DNA of 64,000 nt from Branchiostoma floridae (Eukaryota > Chordata > Leptocardii > Amphioxiformes > Branchiostomatidae). The position numbers and the translations under genes were made by a program. The notes under the pieces are model-generated. The model did no database searches, was not told the DNA's origin, and was given only the letters and a program-made list of their open reading frames with translations. Positions 21,685 to 31,857 of the stretch are shown here, in pieces; position 1 is the first letter of the stretch, and each line of letters opens with the position of its first letter. The stretch is taken from positions 1,821,379 through 1,885,378 of the forward strand of contig NC_049992.1 of the NCBI RefSeq assembly GCF_000003815.2, written 5' to 3'.

Positions 21685-21963
21685 CCTATGCCTGTGGTGA
21701 GAGTGGCACCTTGCAGCTCTCATGCGAGGATGGAAGGACGCTCCTTATCTTGGACGCCAACTACGGCCGGACCTCCATCGACCACGCCTGTCCGTGTTCC
21801 TCCTGTCGCGCCGACTGCCGTGCAGCCAGCAGCCTGTCAGTGATGCGAAGAGCCTGCCAGGGCGAACAGCAGTGCGCAGTGCAAGCCGCATACTACAAGT
21901 TCGGTGGAGACCCCTGCAGGGGTGTGCAGAAGTACCTGGAGGTCTCATACCGCTGTATCACAG
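21685..21963 (+). CDS. lectin gene, SUEL-type (rhamnose-binding) lectin domain exon
   Basis: A single phase 1-1 exon encodes one complete SUEL/Gal_Lectin domain of about 93 residues. It has YACGESGTLQLSC at the start, the ANYGRT motif, SLSVMRRACQGEQQC, and FGGDPCRGVQKYLEVSYRC at the end. The YGR and DPC motifs that define rhamnose-binding lectins are both intact, with the expected cysteines plus an extra cysteine-rich patch (CPCSSCRADC). Known members bind L-rhamnose or galactose, either secreted or on cell surfaces. Acceptor is AAACAG (21684), donor CACAG|GTGGGT (21964). The exon end is copied three more times downstream. Confidence 0.92.
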
Positions 21964-22145
21964 GTGGGTACACAGAGAACACAACACATGTGCTTGGAGG
22001 TCTCATACCGCTGTATCACAGGTGGGTACACAGAGAACACAACACATGTGCTTGGAGGTCTCATACCGCTGTATCACAGGTGGGTACACAGAGAACACAA
22101 CACATGTGCTTGGAGGTCTCATACCGCTGTATCACAGGTGGGTAT
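21941..22145 (+). repeat. 58-bp repeat carrying the end and donor of the SUEL exon, four copies
   Basis: GGTCTCATACCGCTGTATCA followed by CAG|GTGGGTACACAGAGAACACAACACATGTGCTTGGA repeats at 21941, 21999, 22057 and 22115 with almost no change. The first copy is the genuine exon end; each of the others repeats the same donor. 58 is not a multiple of three, so use of a later donor would shift the frame. Confidence 0.92.
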
Positions 22146-22149
22146 ATAG

Positions 22150-22365
22150 AGTGGGACCGCGTAGCACAGTGGTATTGTGTTTGGCCCGTGACCAAGAGGT
22201 TGCGGGTTCGAATCCAGCTGCTGTGTCACCGATCTTGTGTCCTTGGGAAAAGCCCTTTACACGAATTTTATCACTTAACTCAGGTCAAAATGAGTACCTA
22301 GCTTCGGCTAGGGGCCGTCCCTCGGATAGGACGTTAAATGGATGTCCCGTGTCTGGGGAGAGCCA
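22150..22365 (+). mobile_element. tRNA-derived SINE
   Basis: The head resembles a tRNA gene promoter: an A-box-like GCGTAGCACAGTGG and a B box GGTTCGAATCC (at about 22204). It is followed by a SINE-type body (CCTTGGGAAAAGCCCTTTAC, then GGACGTTAAATGGATGTCCCG). It cannot fold as a normal tRNA, and the tail is not tRNA. Confidence 0.75.
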
Positions 22366-22454
22366 ACTAATAGTTGATATTTTCAAGTTTATATACATGT
22401 CTAAAGCTAGACGGCAATGTAAGCTTTCACCTGATATGCACCACGTGTATGTAC

Positions 22455-23400
22455 CATTTTGTGCAAAGGTACAGGAATGAGTGTAATGTATTCTAATGAA
22501 TGGTTATAGTTCAGCACCATAGAAAGTTCTAGTCATAAACTCACCTGTAGTGACACCTGAGTACCATTTTTTCTCATGTATATATGAATGCTGATGTTGT
22601 CAGGACATCTCAGGAGCTCTATAGGGTACAGGCCAGGGTACAGGCTACATTTTCTTATATTGTTGGTACTAGGGTGGATTGTATTGCAATAATGAGGAAA
22701 TTGTACCTTTTATTGCTATTGTACCTTTTAATTGCCTTTGTAGTTTCTCTTAAAAAGTTAGTATGTATTTCTTAAGCTGGTATGCACAATTAGGTTTCAT
22801 ATGATATGCCATACATGCATTACCATCTTTTACAAAGGAGCAGGAAGGATTGTAATGTGTTGTAAGGACCAGTGGTTTAGCTGAATAGTCAGTTCAGCAC
22901 CCAGGACAGTATATGGTCATAAGCTCACCTGTAATAATACCTGTATGTATTTTCCCCATGTATCTTATGTTGTCAGGACGTCTCAGGATCTGTGTGGTCA
23001 AAGCCCAAGTCATTCTATGGGTGCTTAGAGCAGATTGTATGGGAAGAATGTGGAAATTGTAGCTTTTATTTCTGTTGTACCTTTTTATTGCTTTGGTAGT
23101 TTATCTTGCAAAGTTGGGATACACTCCTGAAGCTAGTATGCACTATGAGGTTTCATCTGATATGGCATACATGTATGTACTATCTTTTATAAAGGTACAG
23201 GAAGGATTGCAATGTGTTCTAATGGATCAGTGGTTTAGCTGAATAGTCAGTTCAGCACAGCACCCTTAACAATATGTAGTCATAAACTTACCTGTAATAG
23301 TATCTGTGTACCAGTTTATCCCATGTATATAACTCTTAAGTTGTCAGGACATCTCAGCAATGCTTTAGGTTACATATCCGTACTTAAGCTTCTTATATAG
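22455..23400. repeat. diverged long tandem repeat, about 370 bp x 3
   Basis: Three stretches starting near 22470, 22840 and 23205 share, in the same order, a GGAAGGATTG(T/C)AATGTGTT-type start, GTTCAGCAC, TCATAAGCTCACCTGTAATA, CCCATGTAT and TTGTCAGGAC(G/A)TCTCAG. Divergence is substantial. No exon is visible here or in 23400-24100. Confidence 0.7.
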
Positions 23401-24106
23401 TTTAGACACTGTAATACAAAAAGGTCATAAAAACAAATGTTTTATTGCATTATTAACCTTGTAATTCATTACTAGTGATTCCAGGCTACATTTAAAACAT
23501 TTCGTCTTAAAGTAGAGGTTCTTAGCTTTCCAATGGCGTATGACATGGTATGGTCAATTGAGAAGAAAGTAGAATAAACTAAGTAAAACAAAAATTGTAC
23601 CCCTTTTTTCAAAAGGGTCTGGAAACCCCGGCACACAAAACATGTACTGGGCAGAAATACGGGCAGTTTAAGGGTTGTACTGGGCAGAAATACTGGCAGT
23701 TTAAGGGTTGCCGGGGCGTCCTCTGAGTGCCAAGTTGTAAAAGATGATGCCTTATTTCTTATTTCAAAGCAGGGCTTACTGTGGACGCCCTGACGCCCTC
23801 CTAGCTAAGAACCTGCCATAGCAGCAATATCAACTCAATCATCCCATCATGCATCAGTCAAAACAAAACAACCCAAAAGATCCAGACGCCCTTAACCTAG
23901 CGTTCATAAATATCCTCGGAGTAACCAATGTCCGTTTTTTTTTTCAAAATCGTGGTTGGATTTTTTTAATTTTGCAACTTGAAGCCACTTACGGCGACTG
24001 TATATCGCCAAATGCCCTGACAACAATAACAACAACGGATATAGTTTACCAAGCGCATAAAAGTGAACAGCTTTGCGTGTATTTTACATCGGTTGTTTTC
24101 TTGCAG

Positions 24107-24319
24107 AAAGTAACGTCGCCCTGCGCCAGCCAGCAACAGCAAGCTCCTATCCAACACCATGGGGACCGGACAAGGCTGTGGACGGCTTCAGAGGGACAAG
24201 CGTTGTGGCCAACCAGTGCCTTCACACCGAGCAGTTATATCAGCCGTGGTGGAAGGTGGACCTTGGAGTTCACTACACCGTGAACCGGGTCAGCGTTCTA
24301 AACAGGGGCGACTGCTGTG
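24107..24319 (+). CDS. lectin gene, F-type lectin domain exon 1 of 3
   Basis: After TTTTCTTGCAG (24106), phase 1, this reads ESNVALRQPATASSYP, GPDKAVDGFRG, then the sugar-site His in CLHTEQLY, PWWKVDLGVHYTVNRVSVLN and RGDCC, leaving in phase 1 at TGTG|GTTAGT. This is the first half of an F-type lectin (fucolectin) domain. Together with the next exon it gives H, then exactly 26 residues, then R-G-D-C-C-G-E-R: the canonical H-X26-R-X-D-X4-R/K fucose-binding motif. The donor is slightly non-consensus, but the joined motif supports it. Confidence 0.9.
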
Positions 24320-24849
24320 GTTAGTGTATTTTTTTTTCAAGATGGAGTTTATTAGGAAATCGCAGTGCCTTGCACTGAATTACATCCAATTTACACAAGT
24401 TGAAATATACAAATCTGAATGAAAGCTCATCTGTGTTGGTAAATTCCATATTGAAAAAGTTTAAAATTTGTTCCAACACAAAAACGGAACTCACCATAAA
24501 TTTTCGGCCGAACACTCCGACCTTCTTCAATGAAATGACTCGCTGGAGTAATCCGGAAGTCGTCGGATGACGTCATGTAGCAGTGAATCATAAATGGCGG
24601 GAAGGCGAAACCTGCCACCTTCACGGCTCAACGAGGGTTCATGTGCCCTAATATATATGGCCTCCTTGACGCCCCTCACGAACCAATCCTGTTCAGAGTC
24701 CAAGATGCGAAATTGGTCCAGAGACACGGAGTGGCCCGGAGATTCGACGTGTATAAAACTTATGTTGAGATACCTCTGAGGATTTTGAGCTGCGACGTCT
24801 ATGTTCCATAAATTGAAATATGCATGTATTTATGACCGCGTCATACTCG

Positions 24850-25010
24850 GAAATTGTTCGCGAGCACACGTGACTGACACCGCGAGAACACTTGACTGAC
24901 ACCGCGAGCATACATGACTGACACCGCGAGCACACGTGACTGACACTGCGAGAACACGTGACTGACACCGCGAGAACACGTGACTGACACCGCGAGAGCT
25001 GTGAGCGCGG
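24850..25010. repeat. 22-bp repeat, about 7 copies
   Basis: CGCGAGAACACGTGACTGAC(AC) repeats every 22 bp with small changes (CACACG/AACACG/ATACAT). The unit includes the E-box-like CACGTG. It is intronic. Confidence 0.85.
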
Positions 25011-25274
25011 CAACGAGAAAATCAGATCTCGATCCACCGCCCCACAACAGACTCATGATAACACGTCGGTAGAACGTACTGCGCCTTGATAAGAGCCTGA
25101 AACGCTTCACTGCATTTTACTGGTCATTTTACTTTTATTCGTTTATTTATTCGCTTTCCGTACGTTTCACAGTAGTTAGCAGGAATCAAGCAGAACCAGT
25201 CGGAAAGAAGTATTTGCAAAGTTCGTGCCACATGCGTGGCCATTCCAAATGGGACTTCCAAATGTACCTTATAT

Positions 25275-25743
25275 CCCCATTACACGAGAAGGAATGAGCC
25301 AGAATGCCGTCAGAATGAAAGTCTTCTCTATTCATGGGAATTCGTAGTGTATTCTAGAAATTCTTACTGCATTCGAGATATTATTTTGGCCACATTCAGG
25401 CAGGATTCAAAGTGGCTTGCCGTTTCGGTTCTCCATCGAATGAGATAAGAATGTTTCAAATAATGTTTGAATGCCACAGAATGTGGTCAGACTGCAGTTA
25501 GATTCGTTAGAATCCACTTAGAATCCACTTGGAATGCCATTCGATATTTCTCCACTTCGAATGCACCTCGACAGTTTTTGGCATGACAAAAACTTTCGAG
25601 CCAGCTAAAAGAACGGGGACGAATATCTCGAGTGCAGTTAGAATGTTTAGAATATAGTACGAATTGCCAGGAAATGCCAGGAATAGAAAACAATTTCCAT
25701 TCTGACGAAATTCCGGCTCATTCATGCTCTCGTGTGAAGGGGA
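25275..25743. mobile_element. MITE with imperfect ~45-bp terminal inverted repeats
   Basis: The left end CCCCATTACACGAGAAGGAA-TGAGCCAGAATG... pairs with the right end ...CATTCTGACGAAATTCCGGC-TCATTC...CTCGTGTGAAGGGG. The element is about 470 bp, with many GAATG/CATTC motifs and no coding capacity. Confidence 0.7.
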
Positions 25744-26309
25744 CTTAAGTGCTGTACATAGTTCGTTTGTCTGCCTAGCGTTCTAGGCTAGGCCTGTGAC
25801 ATCTCATGATGCTGTAATACATGATCCAGCACACCAGACTTGTGAATTAAAGATGTCATATGCCCAGCAGGCCTCCGTCTGATTGAGACTTTTTATATTT
25901 AACAATATTGCACCTATCTTATAGGGTGTTACAAATGATAAAAATACAATAAATTGCACAGTTATATAGAATCTAATCTTGGATACAATTTGTATACATA
26001 AATTATAAGGCCATACACCTGAGAGCAGGGTGGTGGCACAACAACGATATCTTGTTTGCTTATGGCATCACGCATCAGTTTTGTTAGCCTCCTTCACGGC
26101 CTTTTTGCAAAAGTCTGCGTAATTTGTTGGGGGGAGGGGTCACTACATGTTGCGTATCTGGAAGGTGTAGGTGATCTGCTGGGAATGACCCCTACTTTTT
26201 CTGACAAGTGTGGTAGGTTGTTTTATGTGCTCCAGGTGTAGGTTCTTTCAGTCCTCAAACATGTGGCCTCAATTTAACACAATTTCGGAAGTCAGATTCT
26301 CTTTTAGAT

Positions 26310-26450
26310 CTGGCCTTGGGTGGGAAAGAAAAGTCGTGTTTTAAAGTGCATTTCCCAAGGGCACTTGATCGGTAGCACGACAGGATTTCAACCCAGGACC
26401 TTTGGCTTCTGGGCCAAACACCCTAATGTTATGCCATACGACGCCGCATC
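26310..26450 (-). mobile_element. tRNA-derived SINE fragment
   Basis: On the - strand a B-box-like GGTTGAAATCC (about 26385-26395) is preceded by a tRNA-like region (GCATAACATTAGGGTGTTTG) and followed by CCCTTGGGAAATGCACTTTA, the same kind of body as the SINE at 22150. Confidence 0.6.
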
Positions 26451-26478
26451 TGGTTTCTTTAAAGTGCCACTAGGATGA

Positions 26479-27425
26479 AATTTCCCTAGCCTTCATAGCA
26501 GGCTCTCTAGGGCCTTTTTTTGGCTCATAATACACTTTTGCTGGCCATTTCTTTTTGTATTGGGTCGCTGATTGCTGGCCTTTTCTGACTGCCGGCCCTG
26601 TGGAGCCTGCATGGAAACGGCGTATGAAAGTGATATTAAAAAGCGATTAGCCTTTCATCGGCCCTATTAACACACACGTTACGAATAATTCACAACTCCG
26701 TAAGAGGCAATTCGCATGTCCGCTACAAGCATTTTACAACTCGGGAGGCACGCGAAATACAATGTAAAAGGAGGCAGTTTCGGCAGCATTTTAGGCCGCA
26801 TTCATGTTTAGAAACTTCATGAAACAAACTTAACCACGTCTTGTCTGGTCTGCAACAAGAGCCTCGAGGGGTAAAATGACGAACACTATCGTCGGCTCAT
26901 CAGAAATGGACTGCAATATTTGATAACAAAGTGATTTGCCTTCACCCGTCGCAAGGCCGACAAAACAATCTTTGCCAGCTCCAATGGCCCGAGCTTGGCC
27001 GTCCTTCAGATAGGGAAACCCCCATATGTCACTCGCTACGCGCTAAGGCCGAGCAAAGGCGTTGGACATGCCGAAAGAACGTCGAACTGGTAAGTTTTTC
27101 CTTTTGTATAAAAAGCCGTTTTATCCGAAACCGTTAGAGAATTGTCGGGTCAGTGCACACGGAGCGTAACAGCGCTCTGTCCGGCGGAGATGCGTGTAGT
27201 TTATTAGTCGTCTAGGGGAGGCAGGAAATTCGCACCTCCTAGTTAATCGCCCTAATCGTTTTTTAATATCACTTTCATACGCCGTTTCCATGCATGCTCC
27301 ACAGGACCCGCAGTCAGGAAAAGCCAGCAATCAGCGACCCAGTACAAAAAGAAATAGCCAGCAAAAGTGTATTGTGAGCCCAAAAAAGGCCCTAGAGAGC
27401 CTGCTATGAAGGCTAAAATTTCCCT
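26479..27425. mobile_element. foldback-type element with ~172-bp inverted arms
   Basis: The arm 26479-26650 (TTTCCCTAGCCTTCATAGCA...GATATTAAAAAGCGATTAG) is matched in reverse complement by 27252-27425 (...CCTGCTATGAAGGCTAAAATT). Each arm includes CGGCGTATGAAAGTGATATT and matching CAGGCTCTCTAGGGCC. The 600-bp centre has no recognisable coding sequence. It sits in the intron between F-type lectin exons 1 and 2. Confidence 0.85.
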
Positions 27426-27668
27426 ATCTTTCAGAGACGTAAAAATTCTATCTTTTCCCAAACATGTATGCAATCTTGAAATTAATTGTCTGCTTTGATG
27501 GACTCCCTCATCACATTAGCTGGTATGGCTGGAGGTCCTGTACCTGACGTCACGACCTGCTGCTGTTTTGTCTCACCTAAGAGCACACAGCTGGCAAGTG
27601 ATTTCAAGATTTCAACATGTTTTCATTCAAGAATATCTTGCTAAACTCTGAATGGATTGTATTTAAAG

Positions 27669-27826
27669 GAGAGCGACTGCAAAACTTCCAGGTTCGAGTT
27701 GGCCCGAACGAAAACTTCGCCCAGAATGGCCAGTGTGGGGAGACGTACACGGCACGGCCAGCCAATGGGGCGACCATCGTGGTGTACTGCGACCAGCCCA
27801 TGTCCGGCCGCTATGTGTCCATTCAG
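27669..27826 (+). CDS. lectin gene, F-type lectin domain exon 2 of 3
   Basis: After GTATTTAAAG (27668), phase 1 to phase 0 at ATTCAG|GTAATC. It reads GERLQNFQVRVG, GPNENFAQNGQC, GETYTARPANGATIVVYC and SGRYVSIQ. It completes the fucose-binding motif with the GER that follows DCC, and continues the F-type fold with conserved cysteines and the Y-V-S-I-Q strand. The acceptor has a weak pyrimidine tract; phase and homology decide it. Confidence 0.88.
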
Positions 27827-28024
27827 GTAATCATCATCATCGTCGCCGTAATAATAATGAAGACCTTTATTGTACATTTCTGCCTCACTGGGCTGAGCAC
27901 AGGTACAACATATTTGTATACAAACAAAAGTCTGTAATCAAATCCAATACAGTAGACTTCATATCGTTTTCTGGTAATTGCATAAATCTGGAAAGCTGTT
28001 TGGTTAATTAGGATCGGTTTATCG

Positions 28025-28990
28025 AAGGGAGTAAGACATAGGAATTAAATATTCATAAATTATGCTAATGAGATGACATAATTGCTCCAAATCCAAGATG
28101 GCCGACAATATCATGAAAATGAAAACTTTAACAAGCTTATTTTCACTCAGAACTCATCACTACTTGGTATTTTCTTACAGAAAACATTCATGTGAACGTT
28201 TTCAATACATTTTTATGAGGTTTTAGCGTTACATGTTGAAAAAAATGTATCTTGAAGAATTTAATGTTGATTAGCCAAGATAGCGGATAGATAAACTAAA
28301 GATGACGTCATTCTATGACGTCATTTTGACGTCGTTGCGTCGGATTTTGACAACAGAAGTCTAATAACACTTAACCCTCAAGCACCCGACCCGACCCTTG
28401 GTAAACTACACCTTTTTTCTGACAACAATTAAATTCTCTGAAATTCAATGTAATTTTCATGACTCAAAACTTATAATTTATGCTAATTTCATGACGTCAT
28501 TGGTCCAAATCCAAGATGGCCGCCCTGATTGAGTAAATGACGTCATGATCTCGTCATATTACATGTTGACACGGAAATTTTTGTGAGGATTTAGATTTAG
28601 ATTCTTTTTATTGTCTAAAAGTTTGGTAGTCATACTATAAGTGGTTAAGGAGTTAGCGTCCAAAGTTTGTTTTAAAAACTGCACATTTTTCCTGGGGTCC
28701 AAACGGGACTGAACACAAACTTTCTTTATAATTTCCACATTATTGTACCAATCTTTGCGAAAACTTAGGAGAAGGTATAAGACATATTGACTGACAAAGT
28801 CACGGAAGGATTTTTTCTTCAGATCAAAAATGTTCAAATGGCACTTCAAAATGTACGCCTGGGGTCCGGGTGTTTGAGGGGTAGATATTGATAAGAAACC
28901 TTTATTGGTTACTTTTTGAGTGAGAGATTTAGGTGTTATGGGAATTCCCGAATTAGCCAAAAATATCCATTAATGACATCATAATTACGT
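28025..28990. mobile_element. TGACGTCA-rich repeat with a nested TTAA element, partly cut by gap
   Basis: The outer sequence (AAATATTCATAAATTATGCT, CCAAGATGGCCGAC, then ATGACGTCATTTTGACGTCG) matches the element at 55881-56788. It is interrupted at TTAA (28371-28374) by 28375-28880, which starts CCCTCAAGCACCCG and ends GGTGTTTGAGGG. The right TTAA has mutated to TAGA. After it the outer repeat resumes (TATTGATAAGAAACCTTTAT) as in the uninterrupted copy at 56510. Four exact TGACGTCA octamers occur between 28303 and 28545. Confidence 0.8.
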
Positions 28991-29090
28991 NNNNNNNNNN
29001 NNNNNNNNNNNNNNNNNNNNNNNNNNNNNNNNNNNNNNNNNNNNNNNNNNNNNNNNNNNNNNNNNNNNNNNNNNNNNNNNNNNNNNNNNN
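28991..29090. other. assembly gap (100 N)
   Basis: A run of 100 N within the repeat cluster. Confidence 0.99.
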
Positions 29091-29400
29091 GCTAGAGCTA
29101 AAGTTAGGAACCTTGGAAATTTAAATTTTGTTCCCAAAAGTTTTTGGTCAAAAAAAAAAGTTTTTTTTTTGGGGGGTTTGCCAGGGCACCCATATTTTAA
29201 CGGGCATTTTTTTGCCAAAATTTGGCAATTTTAATTTAAACAAGGTTTTTTTGGTAAACTACCCCTTTTTTTGGCCACCAATTAAATTTTTGGAAATTCA
29301 AGGTAATTTTCATTCCCCAAAACGGAAATTTTTGGGGGGATTTAGATTTAGATTTTTTTTTTTGTCCCCACTTTTTTTTTTGCTGCCGCCCGTTAAAAAA
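29091..29400. other. probable low-quality sequence next to gap
   Basis: The segment is a distorted copy of nearby repeat sequence (compare 28393-28620 and 46895-47260). It shows stretched homopolymers (ten A, eleven T, runs of G and C) and many G/C-for-A/T changes, while the word order is kept (GGTAAACTAC, CAATTAAATTTT, GGATTTAGATTTAGATT). This looks like a poor read end, not a real variant. Poly-C runs follow at 29401 and 29474. Confidence 0.75.
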
Positions 29401-29657
29401 GCCCCCCCCCCCCCCCCAGAAGCACCCCATCTCCGCAAGGTCTCGCTCCACAGCTCTCCTCCATGTCAGCTTGCCCCCCCCCCCCCCTTTATGCCGGGCA
29501 CCAGTTCAGTACCATCCTGGAGAGTCTCAGTCTCGGCATTCCAACAACGTGCCCCAGCCAACGCATTCTTGCTCTTTGTATGAGTGTGCAGAGTTTATGT
29601 TAGCCGGTGCGGTTTCTGACTGTTCCATTACTAATGTGCGATTGCCATCTAATTCAG

Positions 29658-29715
29658 GTGATAGGACGCAGCGTTAATCTGCAGTTTTGCGAAGTGGAGG
29701 TCTTCGCTGAAAAAG
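29658..29715 (+). CDS. lectin gene, F-type lectin domain exon 3 of 3
   Basis: A 58-nt exon after CTAATTCAG (29657), phase 0 to phase 1 at AAAAG|GTAAGG. It reads VIGRSVNLQFCEVEVFAEK, the last strand of the F-type lectin domain (the L-x-F-C-E-V-E-V-F pattern is typical). Together the three exons encode 143 residues, the normal size of one domain, and the whole unit is again phase 1-1. Confidence 0.88.
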
Positions 29716-29836
29716 GTAAGGAAATGGGCCTTTCGATGATCCTGACAGCAGAGATAGTGAAATACGTCTCTCGTACACATATTTTCGCCATTTTAAGGTA
29801 CTTTTAAAAAATACTATATTTTGAAAGGGAATGTCG

Positions 29837-30395
29837 CCATAATGTGTGCCTACTGTGATCAAGTTCTACATGTGTGCCTACTGTGATAAATGTTGGTGCT
29901 ACATGTGTGCCTACTGTGATAAATGTTGGTGCTACATGTGTGCCTACTGTAATAAATGTTGGTACTACATGTGTGCCTACTGTAATAAATGTTGGTGCTA
30001 CATGTGTGCCTACTGTGATAAATGTTGGTGCTACATGTGTGCCTACTGTAATAAATGTTGGTGCTACATGTGTGTCTACTGTGATAAATGTTGGTGCTAC
30101 ATGTGTGCCTACTGTGATAAATGTTGGTGCTACATGTGTGCCTACTGTGATAAATGTTGGTGCTACATGTGTGTCTACAGTGATAAATGCTGGTGCTACA
30201 TGTGTGCCTACTGTAATAAATGTTGGTGCTACATGTGTGCCTACTGTGATAAATGTTGGTGCTACATGTGTGCCTACTGTGATAAATGTTGGTGCTACAT
30301 GTGTGTCTACTGTGATAAATGTTGGTGCTACATGTGTGCCTACTGTAATAAATGTTGGTGCTACATGTGTGCCTACTGTGATAAAGGTAATTGCT
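29837..30395. repeat. 33-bp minisatellite, about 17 copies
   Basis: The unit CTACATGTGTGCCTACTGTG plus ATAAATGTTGGTG repeats every 33 bp. Both strands are open because the period is a multiple of three (the + strand reads CAYCDKCWCYM units). It lies in the intron between the F-type lectin and SRCR exons; I regard the readings as by-products. Confidence 0.93.
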
Positions 30396-30496
30396 ACACG
30401 TGTGTCCAATGTGATAAAGCTAGATGGGTGTTTCACATTACACAGCGACCTTCTGTTCTGTAATGCAGGTTGATTTGTGTGTTTCCTCCTGTGCAG

Positions 30497-30802
30497 CTAT
30501 CCGACTGGTGGGTGGCAGCCTGGGGAATGAAGGCAGAGTGGAAGTCTTGCACGATAACCAGTGGGGGACGATCTGTGACGACGACTGGGATATCAACGAC
30601 GCGCACGTGGTGTGCCGCATGCTCGGCTATGCGGACGCTCACGAGGCGAGAAGTAACGCCGCGTTCGGCATCGGCACGGGCCCGATCTGGCTGGATGACG
30701 TGGCCTGCTCCGGTACCGAGTCATCTCTGGCCGACTGCAACCATAGAGGATGGGGAAATCACAACTGTGGCCATACGGAGGATGCAGGCTTAGTCTGCTC
30801 AG
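30497..30802 (+). CDS. lectin gene, SRCR domain exon
   Basis: One phase 1-1 exon after TCCTCCTGTGCAG, ending CTCAG|GTAAGC. It encodes one complete scavenger receptor cysteine-rich domain of about 102 residues: [75 protein letters not shown] and AGLVCSG. All family landmarks are present. Six cysteines are visible, matching the group A pattern (no C1/C4 pair). SRCR domains bind polyanionic ligands, microbes or other proteins, usually on the cell surface or secreted. Confidence 0.94.
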
Positions 30803-31074
30803 GTAAGCCAAATTTATCCGATGTCACGAGTAAACGGAGAGAACGCATCCCGTGATGTTTGAGTTAACTCAGTAACATTCAGAAATATGTGGATCAAGTT
30901 GACCAGAAAACACTTGTGTAATACATGTTCATCAACTAGAAGAAGTGTATATTTTTGCAGACGACAAATGCTTGAGTACTATATTACAAATCATATCTTG
31001 CGTATCGCGTGAGCTGGGTGCTCGCGGTTTACTTGGTTTGTTCATCCCTGATGCACATTTTTTTTCTCCGGCAG

Positions 31075-31260
31075 GCTTGTGCCCGAACCCCCCGGTCCTC
31101 TACGCTGCCAGCATCTCGGGCTGTGGCGCCCCCTACTCGGAAGGCGAGACCTGCACCTACAGCTGCAACAGCGGCTACTTCATGGACGGCGGCTCCCGGA
31201 CCCGGACCTGCAGCGGCGCCGGCACCTGGAGCGGGTCGGACCTGGTCTGCACACGAATAT
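31075..31260 (+). CDS. lectin gene, sushi (CCP) domain exon
   Basis: Phase 1-1 exon after TTTTCTCCGGCAG, ending CGAATAT|GTGAGC. It encodes a 60-residue sushi module: LCPNPP at the start, CTYSCNSGYFMDGG, RTCSGAGTWSGSDLVC at the end. The usual four cysteines and the W-S pair are present, with two additional cysteines (SGCGAP and GETC) that would form an extra disulfide. Sushi modules act as spacers or protein-binding sites in complement and adhesion proteins. Confidence 0.9.
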
Positions 31261-31723
31261 GTGAGCTTGCTTGTACTTCCCAACATACACAATAATAACA
31301 TGCAAGACTCCAAAAGCCCCTAAATCTATTTACGTTATTTCTGGTTTCTATCCAGATAGCTTCGATATCTATTTCTATGATTTCAGGTATTAGCACCAAA
31401 ATCATGGCATTTTTCGTAAAGTTATACCCACACAAAGTAATTTGCCATGGATGGCAGTCATCTGTTCTCCGGAATACTATAGGAATGTGGCCAAAGGGAA
31501 TTGTGTTATGTGTTGAATGACAAGTTATCGATCTATTGGCAAATGTTGAAATACATGACACAGTCAGGCAGCGTGGCTGATTTTCGAGTCAACAATTATA
31601 CAATTCATATACATACATTATTATTACTATAGATAATCACATGACACTAGCGAAGATAAAAAAAGACGCTTGTGTTTTAAGTTTTTAAATTGTTATTTTA
31701 CAGTTGTGTCAAATGTGTTTCAG

Positions 31724-31857
31724 CGTGTTACTGGGAAGGGACAGCTGTCTTCTGCAACCCCGGCGACTGCGACTGGGGCAGGTACGTGCGCACTGACAAA
31801 TGCGGGGATGGCCTCTGCTGCTGGACAGGCCACAAGATATACTGCTGTAACGGATAG
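31724..31857 (+). CDS. lectin gene, last coding exon: eight-cysteine C-terminal module
   Basis: After AAATGTGTTTCAG (31723), phase 1, it reads SCYWEGTAVFCNPGDCDWGR, then YVRTDKCGDGLCCWTGHKIY and CCNG, and stops at TAG (31855-31857). Eight cysteines in 44 residues suggest a small disulfide-rich domain. The C-x-W-x-G-T-A-x-F-C and C-G-D-G-x-C-C-x-T-G-H-K motifs look like a conserved module, but I cannot assign a named family. Phase matches the sushi exon. Counting from 18731 the joined exons give about 535 residues with no break in frame. Confidence 0.75.

Noticed and set aside
22150-22230. tRNA gene
   Set aside because: A and B boxes are present but the arms do not form a tRNA and a SINE body follows.
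29846-30473. Overlapping ~200-codon frames on both strands, including a Cys-rich CAYCDKCWCYM repeat
   Set aside because: By-product of a 33-bp minisatellite in an intron; frames on both strands are open for the same reason.
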